From: Pseudomonadota bacterium
GTDB taxonomy: Bacteria; Pseudomonadota; Gammaproteobacteria; Xanthomonadales; Ahniellaceae
Reading direction: 5' to 3'
Assembly: GCA_022843465.1 (NCBI GenBank)
Contig: JALHNO010000010.1
Location: forward strand, 19,035 to 83,034
DNA length: 64,000 nucleotides
Shown: in pieces, positions 1-9,381 of the stretch
How positions within the stretch are numbered: position 1 is the stretch's first letter
Layout: each line of letters starts with the position of its first letter
The notes under the pieces: generated by a model
Databases searched by the model: none
The model's input: the letters and a program-made list of their open reading frames with translations, nothing else
What the model was told of the DNA's origin: nothing
Position numbers and translations under genes: made by a program

Positions 1-210
1 CTGCCGCTTCAGGGCACCCGCGCCGTCGCGCAGATCGCCATCGGAAATCGGTGTGTTCTCGGTGCCCGGCCGGATCGGCAAGCCGCCAGTAACCGCGCTG
101 CCCGGCTGATTCAGGCCGGCCGAGGATTCCGGCGCCAGATAGTAGTCGGTGCTGTTGCCGACGCGGGCCAGGCCGATGGCGGGATGGATGCGGATGACGG
201 GATTGGACAT
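1..210 (-). CDS. LodA/GoxA-like CTQ-dependent oxidase, N-terminus only
   Basis: Partial gene: 70 codons are visible and the frame is open at the window edge. The N-terminus reads MSNPVIRIHPAIGLARVGNS and continues with a YLAPE segment. The IHPAIG-ARVGNS block is the hallmark start of the LodA/GoxA family, amino-acid oxidases that carry a self-made cysteine tryptophylquinone cofactor and release peroxide. The start ATG at 210 follows directly on the family motif. The c-haem lipoprotein at 268-1749 lies 57 bp upstream on the same strand, so the two are probably co-transcribed. The catalytic Trp and Cys lie outside the window, so substrate and activity cannot be judged. Confidence 0.8.
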   Translation of the reverse strand, partial: MSNPVIRIHPAIGLARVGNSTDYYLAPESSAGLNQPGSAVTGGLPIRPGTENTPISDGDLRDGAGALKRQ

Positions 211-267
211 GAAGTTCTCCGTGCAGGGGATGCGGACGCCGAACGAGTGGTTGCTCGCGGGTGTCGC

Positions 268-1749
268 CTACTTGCCCTGGTTGTCGAGGAAGGCGCGCAG
301 GATGATGTGGCTCAGGCTGATATTGGTTCCCTGCATTGGCGGGATCTTCGGATCAGGCGGGTTGAACATCATCGTGTTGTGGCAGGAGAAGCAGTTGTTC
401 TGGCTCTGCACCTGCTGATTGAAGGTCTCGATCACGGCATTGCCGAGCAGGCGCGAGCCGACCAGGGTGTCCTGCAGGGTCGAGTTCGGAACGATCACGC
501 CGGTCGTCCACTCGGCGCCGACCTCGAAGTAATTTTTCAGCAGACTGCCCGTTTCGAGCTGCTGCTGCACCGAGGCATTGAGTTCGGTGATCGCGGCGAG
601 ATTGGGCAGATCATTGCCCTTGTCGGTAGTGCCGGCAACCATGCCGAACGGGAACTGCCGGCAGACCTGGGTCACCGGCGACAGTGTCTGTGTCGCCTCG
701 TCAAGCTTGAGTACGGCCGAGTTCAGCTGATTGCAGTCGATCGCCTTGGTGTTGGCGGTGTAGAACAGGAAACCCTCGCTGCTGACCGGCTTGTCAGTCG
801 ACTGCTCGGGCGCGTAGTCGGGCGCATTCCTGCGGTACTCGAAGGTGGCCCAGATCGCTTCCGGATGACCCTTGACCCAGCCGACGATATGGAAACCCAC
901 AAAGGCGACCTTGACCTGCAGCGGCCGGGTCGGATCGGTGGTAATGCTGCCATCGCGGTTGACCAGAGTGTCGACCACGCCATCGCGGACGATCAGTTCG
1001 CTGACATCCTCGCCGGGGCTGACAATTTTCCAGGCCGCCTTCAGCTCGACATCGCCAGTCTTGAACTCGACCGTGGCCGGCATGCTGTTGAGCACGCTGG
1101 GCAGGTTCCAGCCCTGGCTTTCGATATCGTTGAACATGGCCTGGTTGACATGCTGCGAGTAGTAGATCGCGCGTCCCTGGTGATCGACCAGGATGCCGCC
1201 CTGGCCGGCCTGGTTGATCTCGTCGAGCGAGTCCGCTGCGCGATCGGTCTTGCTGGTGCGCGGACGCAGTTGCAAGGCCGCGCCTGGGGTATCGCTGCCC
1301 TGTCCGCTGATCACTTCAGCCGCAGTGGGGAACGATTCGAAGCGCATGCGACCGCTGTCATCGAGCTGGGTCAGCCACAGCATCGACTGCCAGGCCCACT
1401 GATGGAACGCGCAGAAACTGTTGAAGTCGACATTGGGATCGGGTTCCGGAGTCTGCGTGGACGGAAACCATGTCGCCGGCGCGGTGCAGCTCGGCGGTGC
1501 TGCCGCAGCCAGGGCCAGACTCTTGGCCGCCGCGGTCGGCGCCGCCGCTGGCGGGGCGGTGGCGGAATCGGCAGCCGGTTTTGGCTGCGACTCCGGCGCC
1601 GGTGCCGAGCAAGCCACCAGCGCCATCATCATCGTCGCCGTCAGCAGCGAACCGACCGGACTCCAGGCTGCCCTGAGGTTCAAGTCCTGGCCGCGCCTTG
1701 CCGCAGCGCGAGGCGCCGGATGCGTGCTGGGCGTTCTGATCATCCGCAT
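268..1749 (-). CDS. Secreted lipoprotein with one C-terminal c-type haem site
   Basis: A 493-residue protein. Residues 1-47 form a long basic leader, a hydrophobic stretch and a lipobox (LVAC), so a lipidated periplasmic or outer-membrane protein is predicted. A low-complexity Ala/Pro linker follows. The main body has no domain I can name. Near the C-terminus is one haem-binding motif, CFSCH, followed by a Met-rich segment (NTMMF, PPMQG) that could supply the sixth haem ligand. An in-frame Met at codon 3 is an alternative start. It stands just upstream of the LodA-like gene, so an electron-transfer or accessory role for that oxidase is possible, but this is inferred from position only. Confidence 0.75.
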   Translation of the reverse strand: MRMIRTPSTHPAPRAAARRGQDLNLRAAWSPVGSLLTATMMMALVACSAPAPESQPKPAADSATAPPAAAPTAAAKSLALAAAAPPSCTAPATWFPSTQTPEPDPNVDFNSFCAFHQWAWQSMLWLTQLDDSGRMRFESFPTAAEVISGQGSDTPGAALQLRPRTSKTDRAADSLDEINQAGQGGILVDHQGRAIYYSQHVNQAMFNDIESQGWNLPSVLNSMPATVEFKTGDVELKAAWKIVSPGEDVSELIVRDGVVDTLVNRDGSITTDPTRPLQVKVAFVGFHIVGWVKGHPEAIWATFEYRRNAPDYAPEQSTDKPVSSEGFLFYTANTKAIDCNQLNSAVLKLDEATQTLSPVTQVCRQFPFGMVAGTTDKGNDLPNLAAITELNASVQQQLETGSLLKNYFEVGAEWTTGVIVPNSTLQDTLVGSRLLGNAVIETFNQQVQSQNNCFSCHNTMMFNPPDPKIPPMQGTNISLSHIILRAFLDNQGK

Positions 1750-3357
1750 GTGCGACTCCTGTACTGGTTCAGTTGCGCAAAGCCGACGCTGGTTCCGACC
1801 TGGCCCTCCGCGCGATGTGTCACGTGATGGTCAGCGGTTCACAGCATTCGAATTCACCGAGACTGTTTTGTAGTTGGCCCGGGCGCGCGCAACCAGCTGT
1901 CATATCTGACAGGTGATGACTGTTTGAACTTTGTTGTCGCGGCCTGATGAGCGCGCTGCGTCGCCATGCTTCGGCGCTTCGCTCCCTTCTCCCGCCTGCG
2001 GGAGAAGGGCCGGGGATGAGGGCGAGGCTGCGATTCCGCTCGATCGACGCCGGAACCGTAGGATGTGCTGAGGCCGCAGGCCGAAGCGCATCAATTCAGG
2101 CAGATTCGACAATGTTCATCCTCGTCGAACTCGTCACGGACAAGGTAGGTCGGGTCCCCGCAGGGAACCCGACGTCGCGGACTCGAACGCCTCAGCGGAC
2201 TCGAACGCCTCAGAAATTTGCGGATTCTTCGAACTGGTGACGAAGATCCAGGGCCAGCTTGCTCCGCAAGCGCCGTCGCTGCGCGATGCCACTGAACTTT
2301 CACCGCTTGCGCTTTGCCCCCTTCGCCCGCTTGCGGGAGAAGGGCCGGGGATGAGGGCGTCGCTGTATTCCGCTCGATCGACGCCGGAATCGTAGGATGT
2401 GCTGAGGCCGCAGGCCGAAGCGCATCAATTCAGGCAGATTCGACAATGTTCATCCTCGTCGAACTCGTCACGGACTTAGGTAGGTCGGGTCCCCGCAGGG
2501 AACCCGACGTCGCGGATTCGAACGCCTCAGAAACTTGCGGATTCTTCGAACTGGTGACGAAGATCCAGGGCCAGCTTGCTCCGCATGCGTCATCGCTGCG
2601 CGATGCCACTGAGCTTTCACCGCTTGCGCTTTGCCCCCTTCGCCCGCTTGCGGGAGAAGGGCCGGGGATGAGGGCGACGTTGCGACAACGCTCACTTGCC
2701 ACGAAAATCCAGGGCCAGCTTGCTCCGCATGCGTCATCGCTGCGCGATGCCACTGAACTTTCACCGCTTGCGCTTTGCCCCCTTCGCCCGCTTGCGGGAG
2801 AAGGGCCGGGGATGAGGGCGACGTTGCGACAACGCTCACTTGCCACGAAAATCCAGAGCCAGCTTGCTCCGCAAGCGCCGTCGCTGCGCGCCGACACAGA
2901 GCTTTCACTCGCTTGCGCGAGCGAGTCACTTTCTCTTGCGTGGCCAAGAGAAAGTAACCAACGGAGAAGGCCATCCCACGCTGGTTTCGTTCCGAATCAC
3001 GCTTCGCAAACCATCCCTGGTGGACGGCGCCCGGCCCGGCATCCATGCCGGGCGTTCGACACCATTCGACATGCGATTCAACGCATGTCGAGAGCATGGT
3101 GTCTCACCCCTCCGGGTTCGTGCTCGGTGCTCGCTGGTCGGCGGGCGCACATCCGGCAACTGCTCCTGCGTTGCTCTACCTCGGGCATCCATGCCCTCGC
3201 CCTGTGCGATCGCCGACCGGCCGCATCCATGCGGCCGCACTGCGTGCTGATCGCGACCACCGATCACCGGCGCTGAGGGGCCCCTTGGGAAAAGAAGCGC
3301 GCTCCCGGCGCGCAGAAGCTCAGGAGCAGAGCGAGGCAGCCGGGATCTCGGCTTAGA

Positions 3358-3378
3358 CTTTGGCTTTGGCTTTGGCTT
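3358..3378. repeat. TTTGGC hexamer run at the palindrome centre
   Basis: Three to four tandem copies of TTTGGC at the centre of the large inverted repeat. Confidence 0.7.
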
Positions 3379-3798
3379 CTGCGTGCAGGAAGCGCGCGCT
3401 CTTCAACGGGGTCCCTCTGCGCCGGTGATCGGTGGACGGTGAGCCCGAAGGGTGAGCGACAGGATGTCGCTCAGGCGACGCTTGCACATGGACGTGCGAT
3501 CGTCGACCGCGGCCGCCGAGCACGTACCTGGAGGGGTGAGACACCATGCTTTCGACATGCGTTGAATCGCATGTCGAATGGTGTCGAACGCCCGGCATGG
3601 ATGCCGGGCCGGGCGCCGTCCACCAGGGACGGTTTGCGAAGCGCGATGGGGAACGAAACCAGCGTGGGGTGGCCTTCTCCGTTGGTTACTTTCTCTTGGC
3701 CACGCAAGAAAAGGTGACTCGCTCGCGTAAGCGAGTGAAAGCTCTGTGGCATCGCAGAGCGATGACGCATGCGAAGCATGCTGGCCCTGGATCCTCGT

Positions 3799-3834
3799 GA
3801 CGAGTTCGACGAGTTCGACGAGTTCGACGAGTTC
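3799..3834. repeat. Four tandem copies of the 9-mer GACGAGTTC
   Basis: Perfect 9-bp direct repeats at 3799, 3808, 3817 and 3826, just outside the right long arm of the palindrome. The same GACGAGTTCG word occurs singly, in inverse orientation, in the left half (around 2122 and 2460), so the expansion is local to the right side. Confidence 0.9.
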
Positions 3835-4132
3835 GAACAGTACCAAGCTTCCGACAATTGATGCGCTTCGGCCTGCGGCCTCAGCACATCCTACGATTCC
3901 GCCGTCCATCGAGTGGAATCGCAGCCTCGCCCTCATCCCCGACCCTTCTCCCGCAAGCGGGCGAAGGGGGCAAAGCTGCCCTCATCCCCGGCCCTTCTCC
4001 CGCAAGCGGGCGAAGGGGGCAAAGCTGCCCTCATCCCCGGCCCTGCTCCCGCAGGCGGGCGAAGGGGGCAAGGCTGCCCTCATCCCCGGCGTTTCTCCCG
4101 CGCGCGGGAGAAGGGAGCAGGACGCGGAGAAA

Positions 4133-5800
4133 TCACATCCGGTCGCGTCTCGGCAATGCACACTCGATCACCGTCCCGCGCGGCGATCGCGGCAAAATTC
4201 TCAGCACACCACCGAGGGCCTCCAGGCGCTCGCGCATGCTGGTCAGGCCGAGGCCCTTGCGGCGGGCGCTGGGGATGCCGATGCCGTCGTCGCAGATGCT
4301 GAGCAACAGCAGGCGCGGCGTGATCTGGGTGCTGACGTCGATGCGGCATGCCTGGGCATGGCGTATGGCATTGGAGACGGCTTCCTGGCAGACGCGGTAG
4401 AGCGCCTCCTCGTGTTCCTGTTCCTGCTGCACGTAGTCGGTGAAGTGCATGTTCAAGCCGATCGATTCGGGCAGCATGCGTTGCAGCAGCGGTTCCAGGG
4501 CGGCCGGTAAACCTTCGTCGCGCAGGCGCTCGAAGCCGATCAGCTGGCGACTGCCCTTGGAGATCATCTCCTGTCCAGGATCGGGCGGCGTCAGTTCGCG
4601 CAGCAGCGCGCGCAACTCGGCGAATCCGGTCTGGGCCAGTTCGTGCACGCGCAGCGCGCGTCGCTCGCCCTCTTGCGGATCGCGCCGCCAGGCCTGCGGC
4701 AGGCTCTGCGAGAGCAGGCTCATCGAACTCAGGATCTGGGTCACGTTGTCGTGCAGATCGCGCGCCAGCCGCTGGCGCTCGGCGAGAATCGCGGCCTCGC
4801 GTGAGTCGGCAGCGAGGCGCACGTTCTGGACCGCGACGCCGAGGTGGTTGGCGACAATCTCAAGGCTGGTCACATCGAGCATGTCGAACGGCTGATCGGA
4901 TTCGACGTTGAGCACGCCCAGTACCTGACCGCGCCACATCACCGGAATCGCCAACTCGGCGCAAGCCGGGATGACACCGGGCGGATTGACGTAGCGGGGA
5001 TCGGCAGCGACGTCATTGACCACCTGGGTGCGCCGCTCGCGGGCCGCAGCGCCCATGATGCCCGTCGTGATCGGCAGGCGGTCGACCTGCTGGATCCGGC
5101 GCTTGTAGTCGCCGCCGCGGATGCGGATGACCAAATACTGCGGGTCGTCGGGATCGATCAGTGGAATATCCACATTGGCGAAGCCCAGCGTCTGATGCAC
5201 CGCATCGGCGATGCGCTGCAGCAGCACGTCCAGATCATCGGACAGGCTGATGGTTGCGGTGACCTTGGACAGCAGGGCGAAGCGTGCGGCGCGGCGCTTC
5301 TCCTCGCTGTAGCGGCGGGCATTGTCGATGGCGATCGCGGTGTGGCGGGCGAACAGCTCCAGCAGGCCCAGGTCTTCGGGACCGAAGTGCCGCGGCGGCG
5401 CGACGCCGACACCAAAGAACCCGACCAGTTGTCCGCGCCAGTGGATCGGCAGGCCGATGACCCGATGCTCGGCCAGTTCGGGCAGGGTGATGTCGGCCAG
5501 ATCGCCATAGCGGATCACTACCGCCGTGCCGGTGTGCAGCACATGGCCAGCGAGGCCGACACCGCGGCCCATCTCGGCGCCCAGTTCGCGTTCGGGCATG
5601 CGGTAGACCGCTTCGGTGCGGATCACATCGCGGCGGCGATCATAGAGACCAATGCTGCCATCGTCGGCGCCGATCAGCTGGCAGGCACTGCGGACGATGC
5701 GTTCAAGCAGCGGCGCGAGCTCAAGCTCGGCCGAGATGTCCTCCACCATCTGTCGCAGGGCCATCTGCCGTTCATGCTCGTCGGGGCGTGGTTGCGTCAT
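4133..5800 (-). CDS. GAF-GAF sensor histidine kinase of the NarX/UhpB (HisKA_3) type
   Basis: A 555-residue soluble kinase with no membrane segment. Two GAF-like modules occupy about residues 15-165 and 175-330. The dimerisation and phosphoacceptor helix carries ERQRLARDLHDN with the phosphorylated His near residue 348. The ATPase domain shows the N-box (QEAVSNAIRHA), G1 (CDDGIGI) and G2 (GLGLTSMRERLEALGG). HisKA_3 kinases normally pair with a LuxR-type response regulator, but none lies next to this gene, so the partner is elsewhere. It starts 5 bp after the truC stop and is probably translated from the same message. The ligand is unknown. Downstream of its stop lies only the repeat mosaic. 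Confidence 0.92.
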   Translation of the reverse strand: MTQPRPDEHERQMALRQMVEDISAELELAPLLERIVRSACQLIGADDGSIGLYDRRRDVIRTEAVYRMPERELGAEMGRGVGLAGHVLHTGTAVVIRYGDLADITLPELAEHRVIGLPIHWRGQLVGFFGVGVAPPRHFGPEDLGLLELFARHTAIAIDNARRYSEEKRRAARFALLSKVTATISLSDDLDVLLQRIADAVHQTLGFANVDIPLIDPDDPQYLVIRIRGGDYKRRIQQVDRLPITTGIMGAAARERRTQVVNDVAADPRYVNPPGVIPACAELAIPVMWRGQVLGVLNVESDQPFDMLDVTSLEIVANHLGVAVQNVRLAADSREAAILAERQRLARDLHDNVTQILSSMSLLSQSLPQAWRRDPQEGERRALRVHELAQTGFAELRALLRELTPPDPGQEMISKGSRQLIGFERLRDEGLPAALEPLLQRMLPESIGLNMHFTDYVQQEQEHEEALYRVCQEAVSNAIRHAQACRIDVSTQITPRLLLLSICDDGIGIPSARRKGLGLTSMRERLEALGGVLRILPRSPRGTVIECALPRRDRM

Positions 5801-5805
5801 CGAGA

Positions 5806-6561
5806 CTAGGCGACTCCGGGCGCGCGCAGTACCGACGAAAGACAGGGGGCGCAGTCGGCAAGATTCCAGTCGAAGCGCTGCAGCAGGCGCTGCCAGACCG
5901 CGTCCAGAGGTGCCGACAGGCGCAGCCGCTGCTGCAGCACCGGGTGCTCGAATTCGAGCGTGGCCGCGTGCAGCAGCAGCTGGTGGACGCCAAACTCGAT
6001 CTTGAACAGACGATTGTGCTCGGTGCGGCCATGACTGGTATCGCCAATCAGATGATGCGACACGTGATGGAAGTGTTTACGGATCTGGCGGTAGCGCCCG
6101 CTCTGCGGATTGGCTTCGACCAGGGCGTAGCGCTGCTCGGGATATTTTCCGAGCGCGACCGGCACGGTAATCGTTGCCAGGGTGCGAAAGCGTGTGACTG
6201 CGGGCTTGCGCGGCGAATGGTCGCGCACGTCGGGCAGCGCATAGTCGATCTCGCCCTCGGCCGCCGGCCAGCCGCGCACCACCGCGAGATAGCGCTTGTC
6301 GACGCTACGCTCCATGAACTGGCGGCCGAGCGCACCGGCGATCTCGGCATTGCGTGCCGCCAGCACCAGTCCGCTGGTGGCGCGGTCCAGTCGATGCACC
6401 AGGTGAATGCTGCCGCCCAGTTGCTGACGCAGGGTGGCCAGCAGGTCGACATCGACATCGGTGGCCAGGCGGCTCGCGTGCGCCAACAGGCCAGCGGGTT
6501 TGTTGACGGCGATCAGGTGTTCGTCCTGGTGCAGGATTTCGATTTCGGGTGCTGTGCTCAT
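5806..6561 (-). CDS. truC: tRNA pseudouridine(65) synthase TruC
   Basis: A 251-residue RluA-family pseudouridine synthase. The catalytic block HRLDRATSGLVL contains the Asp nucleophile. The order of motifs (VNKPAGLL, KRYLAVVRGW, then PQSGRYRQIRKHFHH and IGDTSHG) follows E. coli TruC, which converts U65 in tRNA-Asp and tRNA-Ile. I start at the ATG at 6561, which gives the family's MxIEILHQDEHLIAVNKP-like N-terminus. The frame stays open much further upstream only because it is antisense to the kinase gene at 6703. It is divergent from that kinase and followed 5 bp later by the histidine kinase gene. Confidence 0.93.
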   Translation of the reverse strand: MSTAPEIEILHQDEHLIAVNKPAGLLAHASRLATDVDVDLLATLRQQLGGSIHLVHRLDRATSGLVLAARNAEIAGALGRQFMERSVDKRYLAVVRGWPAAEGEIDYALPDVRDHSPRKPAVTRFRTLATITVPVALGKYPEQRYALVEANPQSGRYRQIRKHFHHVSHHLIGDTSHGRTEHNRLFKIEFGVHQLLLHAATLEFEHPVLQQRLRLSAPLDAVWQRLLQRFDWNLADCAPCLSSVLRAPGVA

Positions 6562-6702
6562 CGCCTCATTGTAGGGCCTGCCCGACGATCGCAACCCTTG
6601 CCGGCGTGCGCCGCTACGGCGAGCTGACCGTGCGTGGCGCTCGACCGACCCAGGCGCGACCGGTTTGTGGCATGGTGTACTGAACACCGCAGGATGGAAT
6701 GC

Positions 6703-9339
6703 ATGGCACAGGATGATCGCGCCGCCGCGCTGGCGGCCTTGTTGCGGGAACTGCCGGATCTGGGCGTGGCCCAGCGCCAGGCACGCATCGACGAATTGCG
6801 CGCGCGCGACCCGGCGCTGGCGGCCGAACTGGTCGCGGCGCTGGCGGCACAGGCTACCGTCCTGCACCCGGAGGCGCCGGCCCTGGATGTGGCCGCGCTC
6901 AATCTCGATCGGGTGGGCGAATTCCGCGTGCTCTCGCTGATCGGCCAGGGCGGCATGGGCGCGGTATTCCTCGCCGAACAGGACAATCCGCGACGGCGCG
7001 TGGCGCTCAAGCTGATGCGCCAGGGTGGCGCCGACCAGGAAGCCGCCCGCCGCTTCCGACGCGAAGGGGCGGCCCTCGCCCTGCTCGATCACCCCGGCAT
7101 CGCCCGGGTCTATGCCGCTGGTGTCGAACCGCATCCCCTGGGTGGCTTGCCATATCTGGCGATGGAATACGTCGACGGCGTCAGTCTGATCGAGCACGCT
7201 GCTGCCCAGGGCCTGGACGCATCGGCGCGGCTGCGACTGATGGTGGGCATCTGTCATGCGGTACAGCATGCCCATCAGCGCGGTGTCGTGCATCGTGATC
7301 TGAAGCCGGCAAACATAATGGTGGATGCCGCCGGCCAGTCGCGCATTCTCGATTTCGGCATTGCCCGACTGCTCGACGACCCCGAGCACGGCACCCGGTT
7401 GACCGAGATCGGCCAGATCGTCGGCACCTTGCCCTACATGAGTCCCGAGCAACTCAATGGCGACAGCGCAAGCATCGATACCCGCGCCGATGTCTACGCA
7501 CTCGGCGTCATCCTGTACGAACTGCTCAGCGGCAAGCGCCCGCGCGAATTCGAGCCGGGCACCTCGCTGATGCAGGCGGTCGCGCGCGCGATGCGCCAGC
7601 CGCTGGTGCCGTTGGCCGCGGTCAACTCCGACTGCGCCGGCGACCTCGATACGCTGGCGATGAAGGCGCTGGCCGAAGATCCCGGGCAACGCTACGCCTC
7701 GGCCTCGGAACTGGCCGCCGATATCGAGCGCTTCCTCAATCATCAGCCGATCCTGGCGCGGCCACCGAGCGCCTGGTACGTACTGCAGAAATTCTCCCGC
7801 CGGCATCGTGCCCTGGTGACCGCATCGGTGCTTGGCCTGGCTGCGTTGATCCTCAGCACGGTGATTGCCTTCAATGCCGCCTGGCGCGAACGCGATGCGC
7901 GTGAAGCAGCGGAACGCAGCGCAGCCATCGCGACCTCGGTGCAGGGCTTCATGAACGAGATGTTCCAGGCGGCGATGCCAGAAGCCGCGCTCGGCCGCGA
8001 GATCACGGTGCGCGAGGTCGTCGATCAGGCCAGTCTGCGCCTGCAGAATGCGCCGCCGGATGACCCGGTGGTGGCGGCCGAATCGGGCGTCGCACTGAGT
8101 GCGGTGAATCTGGCCCTGGGGCGAATTGATCAGGCCGGCAGCCTGATCGATGGCGCCATCAGCGTCCTGATCGCGCAGGGCACCAGCGCGGAGAAGCTGC
8201 GCTTCGAGGCCGAGATCCTGCGCCTGCAGATCATCGCGGCGCGTGAAGCCGATGCCAAGGCCGAGCAGGGCGCCCGCGATCTTCTGCAGGAAATCCAGCA
8301 GAGCCAGGGTGCGCACAGCATCCTGGCGCTTGAGGCGGCAACCCTGCTGGCCGACATCCTGCTGCGCCAGAGCAAGTTCAAGGAGGCGATCGACAGCTAC
8401 CACGCTGTACTGGGGACGCCACTTGATGCACTGCCCGATGAGCACCGGGTGCGCGAGGGCGCCCTGGCCAATCTGGCGGTGGCCCTGCGCGGCAGTGGTG
8501 ATCTGCCGGCGGCGGTAGCGGTGCTGACGGCGCTTGAGCAGCAGGTCAGTCGTCGGCGCGGGCCCGAGCATCCGGCCACCCTCAGCGTGCTGAACAATCT
8601 GGCCATCGCGGTGCAGAACAGTGGCGACCGCGATACCGCGCTGGCGCTCTATGACCGTGCCCACGCCGGCCGCAGCAAGGTGCTGGGTGCCAGTCATCCG
8701 GACACTCTCAATGTGCTGCAGAACCGCGCCACACTGTTGATCGAGAGCGGCAAGCCGGCCGCGGCGGAGCCGGTGCTGCGGCAACTGCTGGCCACGCTGG
8801 TGGAGAGCCGGCAGAAGAATCATCCGGCGGTTCTGGTGGCGATGAACTCGCTGGCCTATGCCCTGGAAGATATGGGCAAGCTCGACGAGGCCGAGCAGCT
8901 TTATCGCGACACCCTGGCGATCCAGACCGAGTCGAAGTCGACCTATTCGGAATCCTTCAGCACCCGCAACAATCTGGCGATGCTGCTGATGCGCAAGGGC
9001 GAATTGCGTGATGCCGAGCGCGAGTTCGTCGCCGTGCTCGACGCCACCACCGAGCATCTCGGGGCCGAGCATCCCTACGTCAATATCTTCGGCAACAACT
9101 ACGGCGAATGCCTGACCCGACTGGGCCGCTATGCCGAGGCCGAACGCATGCTGCTCAATACCCATGCGCGACTGGCCAAGGTATTGCCGCCCGCGCATGG
9201 CCGGCTGGTCAAGGCACGCGCGCGTCTGGCTGAGCTCTACGATGCCATGAAGTCACCCGAGCGCGCCGCTGACTGGCGGCGACCGCCGCCGAGTGCCGAG
9301 CCGGCGTCACCGGCAACCGCCGAGGCTGCGCCGGAATAA
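6703..9339 (+). CDS. Transmembrane Ser/Thr protein kinase with C-terminal TPR repeats
   Basis: About 878 residues. A Hanks-type kinase domain shows the glycine loop GQGGMGAV (near residue 80), the Lys in VALKLM, the catalytic HRDLKPANI (near 196), DFG, and SPEQL. One membrane helix follows at about 370-390 (ASVLGLAALILSTVIAF), then a long region of tetratricopeptide repeats related to kinesin-light-chain TPRs. The kinase is thus cytoplasmic and the TPR part is probably periplasmic. Start choice: ATG at 6703 has AGGATGGA at 6691; an ATG at 6694 is possible, and one at 6634 lacks a good site. It resembles the kinase at 59631 in design. Substrates are unknown. Confidence 0.93.
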   Translation: MAQDDRAAALAALLRELPDLGVAQRQARIDELRARDPALAAELVAALAAQATVLHPEAPALDVAALNLDRVGEFRVLSLIGQGGMGAVFLAEQDNPRRRVALKLMRQGGADQEAARRFRREGAALALLDHPGIARVYAAGVEPHPLGGLPYLAMEYVDGVSLIEHAAAQGLDASARLRLMVGICHAVQHAHQRGVVHRDLKPANIMVDAAGQSRILDFGIARLLDDPEHGTRLTEIGQIVGTLPYMSPEQLNGDSASIDTRADVYALGVILYELLSGKRPREFEPGTSLMQAVARAMRQPLVPLAAVNSDCAGDLDTLAMKALAEDPGQRYASASELAADIERFLNHQPILARPPSAWYVLQKFSRRHRALVTASVLGLAALILSTVIAFNAAWRERDAREAAERSAAIATSVQGFMNEMFQAAMPEAALGREITVREVVDQASLRLQNAPPDDPVVAAESGVALSAVNLALGRIDQAGSLIDGAISVLIAQGTSAEKLRFEAEILRLQIIAAREADAKAEQGARDLLQEIQQSQGAHSILALEAATLLADILLRQSKFKEAIDSYHAVLGTPLDALPDEHRVREGALANLAVALRGSGDLPAAVAVLTALEQQVSRRRGPEHPATLSVLNNLAIAVQNSGDRDTALALYDRAHAGRSKVLGASHPDTLNVLQNRATLLIESGKPAAAEPVLRQLLATLVESRQKNHPAVLVAMNSLAYALEDMGKLDEAEQLYRDTLAIQTESKSTYSESFSTRNNLAMLLMRKGELRDAEREFVAVLDATTEHLGAEHPYVNIFGNNYGECLTRLGRYAEAERMLLNTHARLAKVLPPAHGRLVKARARLAELYDAMKSPERAADWRRPPPSAEPASPATAEAAPE

Positions 9340-9381
9340 GCGCTGGCCTCGGTATCGGCGCCGACGCGAGCGCCGTTCTGC

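Larger units (their letters stand above)
1750..4132. repeat. 2.4-kb non-coding repeat mosaic forming a large imperfect palindrome
   Basis: No convincing gene lies here; the open frames on both strands are made of repeats. Elements seen: (1) a hairpin (CTTCTCCCGC, short loop, GCGGGAGAAG) followed by GGCCGGGGATGAGGGCG, in direct orientation at about 1984, 2317, 2634 and 2777, and inverted at 3930, 3979, 4028 and 4077, where the period is 49 bp; (2) a 144-bp direct repeat starting at 2565, 2709 and 2853; (3) long inverted arms at 2898-3130 and 3518-3745, differing at only a few positions, with a second pair at about 3256-3305 and 3391-3437; (4) further inverted matches of 2400-2600 with 3745-3900. 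The symmetry centre is near 3350. Confidence 0.85.

Noticed and set aside
184..1827. 547-codon open frame on the plus strand
   Set aside because: Antisense to the haem lipoprotein gene; no domain and atypical composition.
2314..3276. 320-codon frame and its minus-strand counterpart in the repeat mosaic
   Set aside because: Both are built of the 144-bp direct repeats and hairpins and have no recognisable protein sequence.
5806..9198. Very long open frame (1130 codons) on the minus strand
   Set aside because: Only its last 251 codons are real (truC). The rest is antisense to the kinase gene at 6703, a high-GC artefact with His/Gln/Arg-rich, domain-free sequence.
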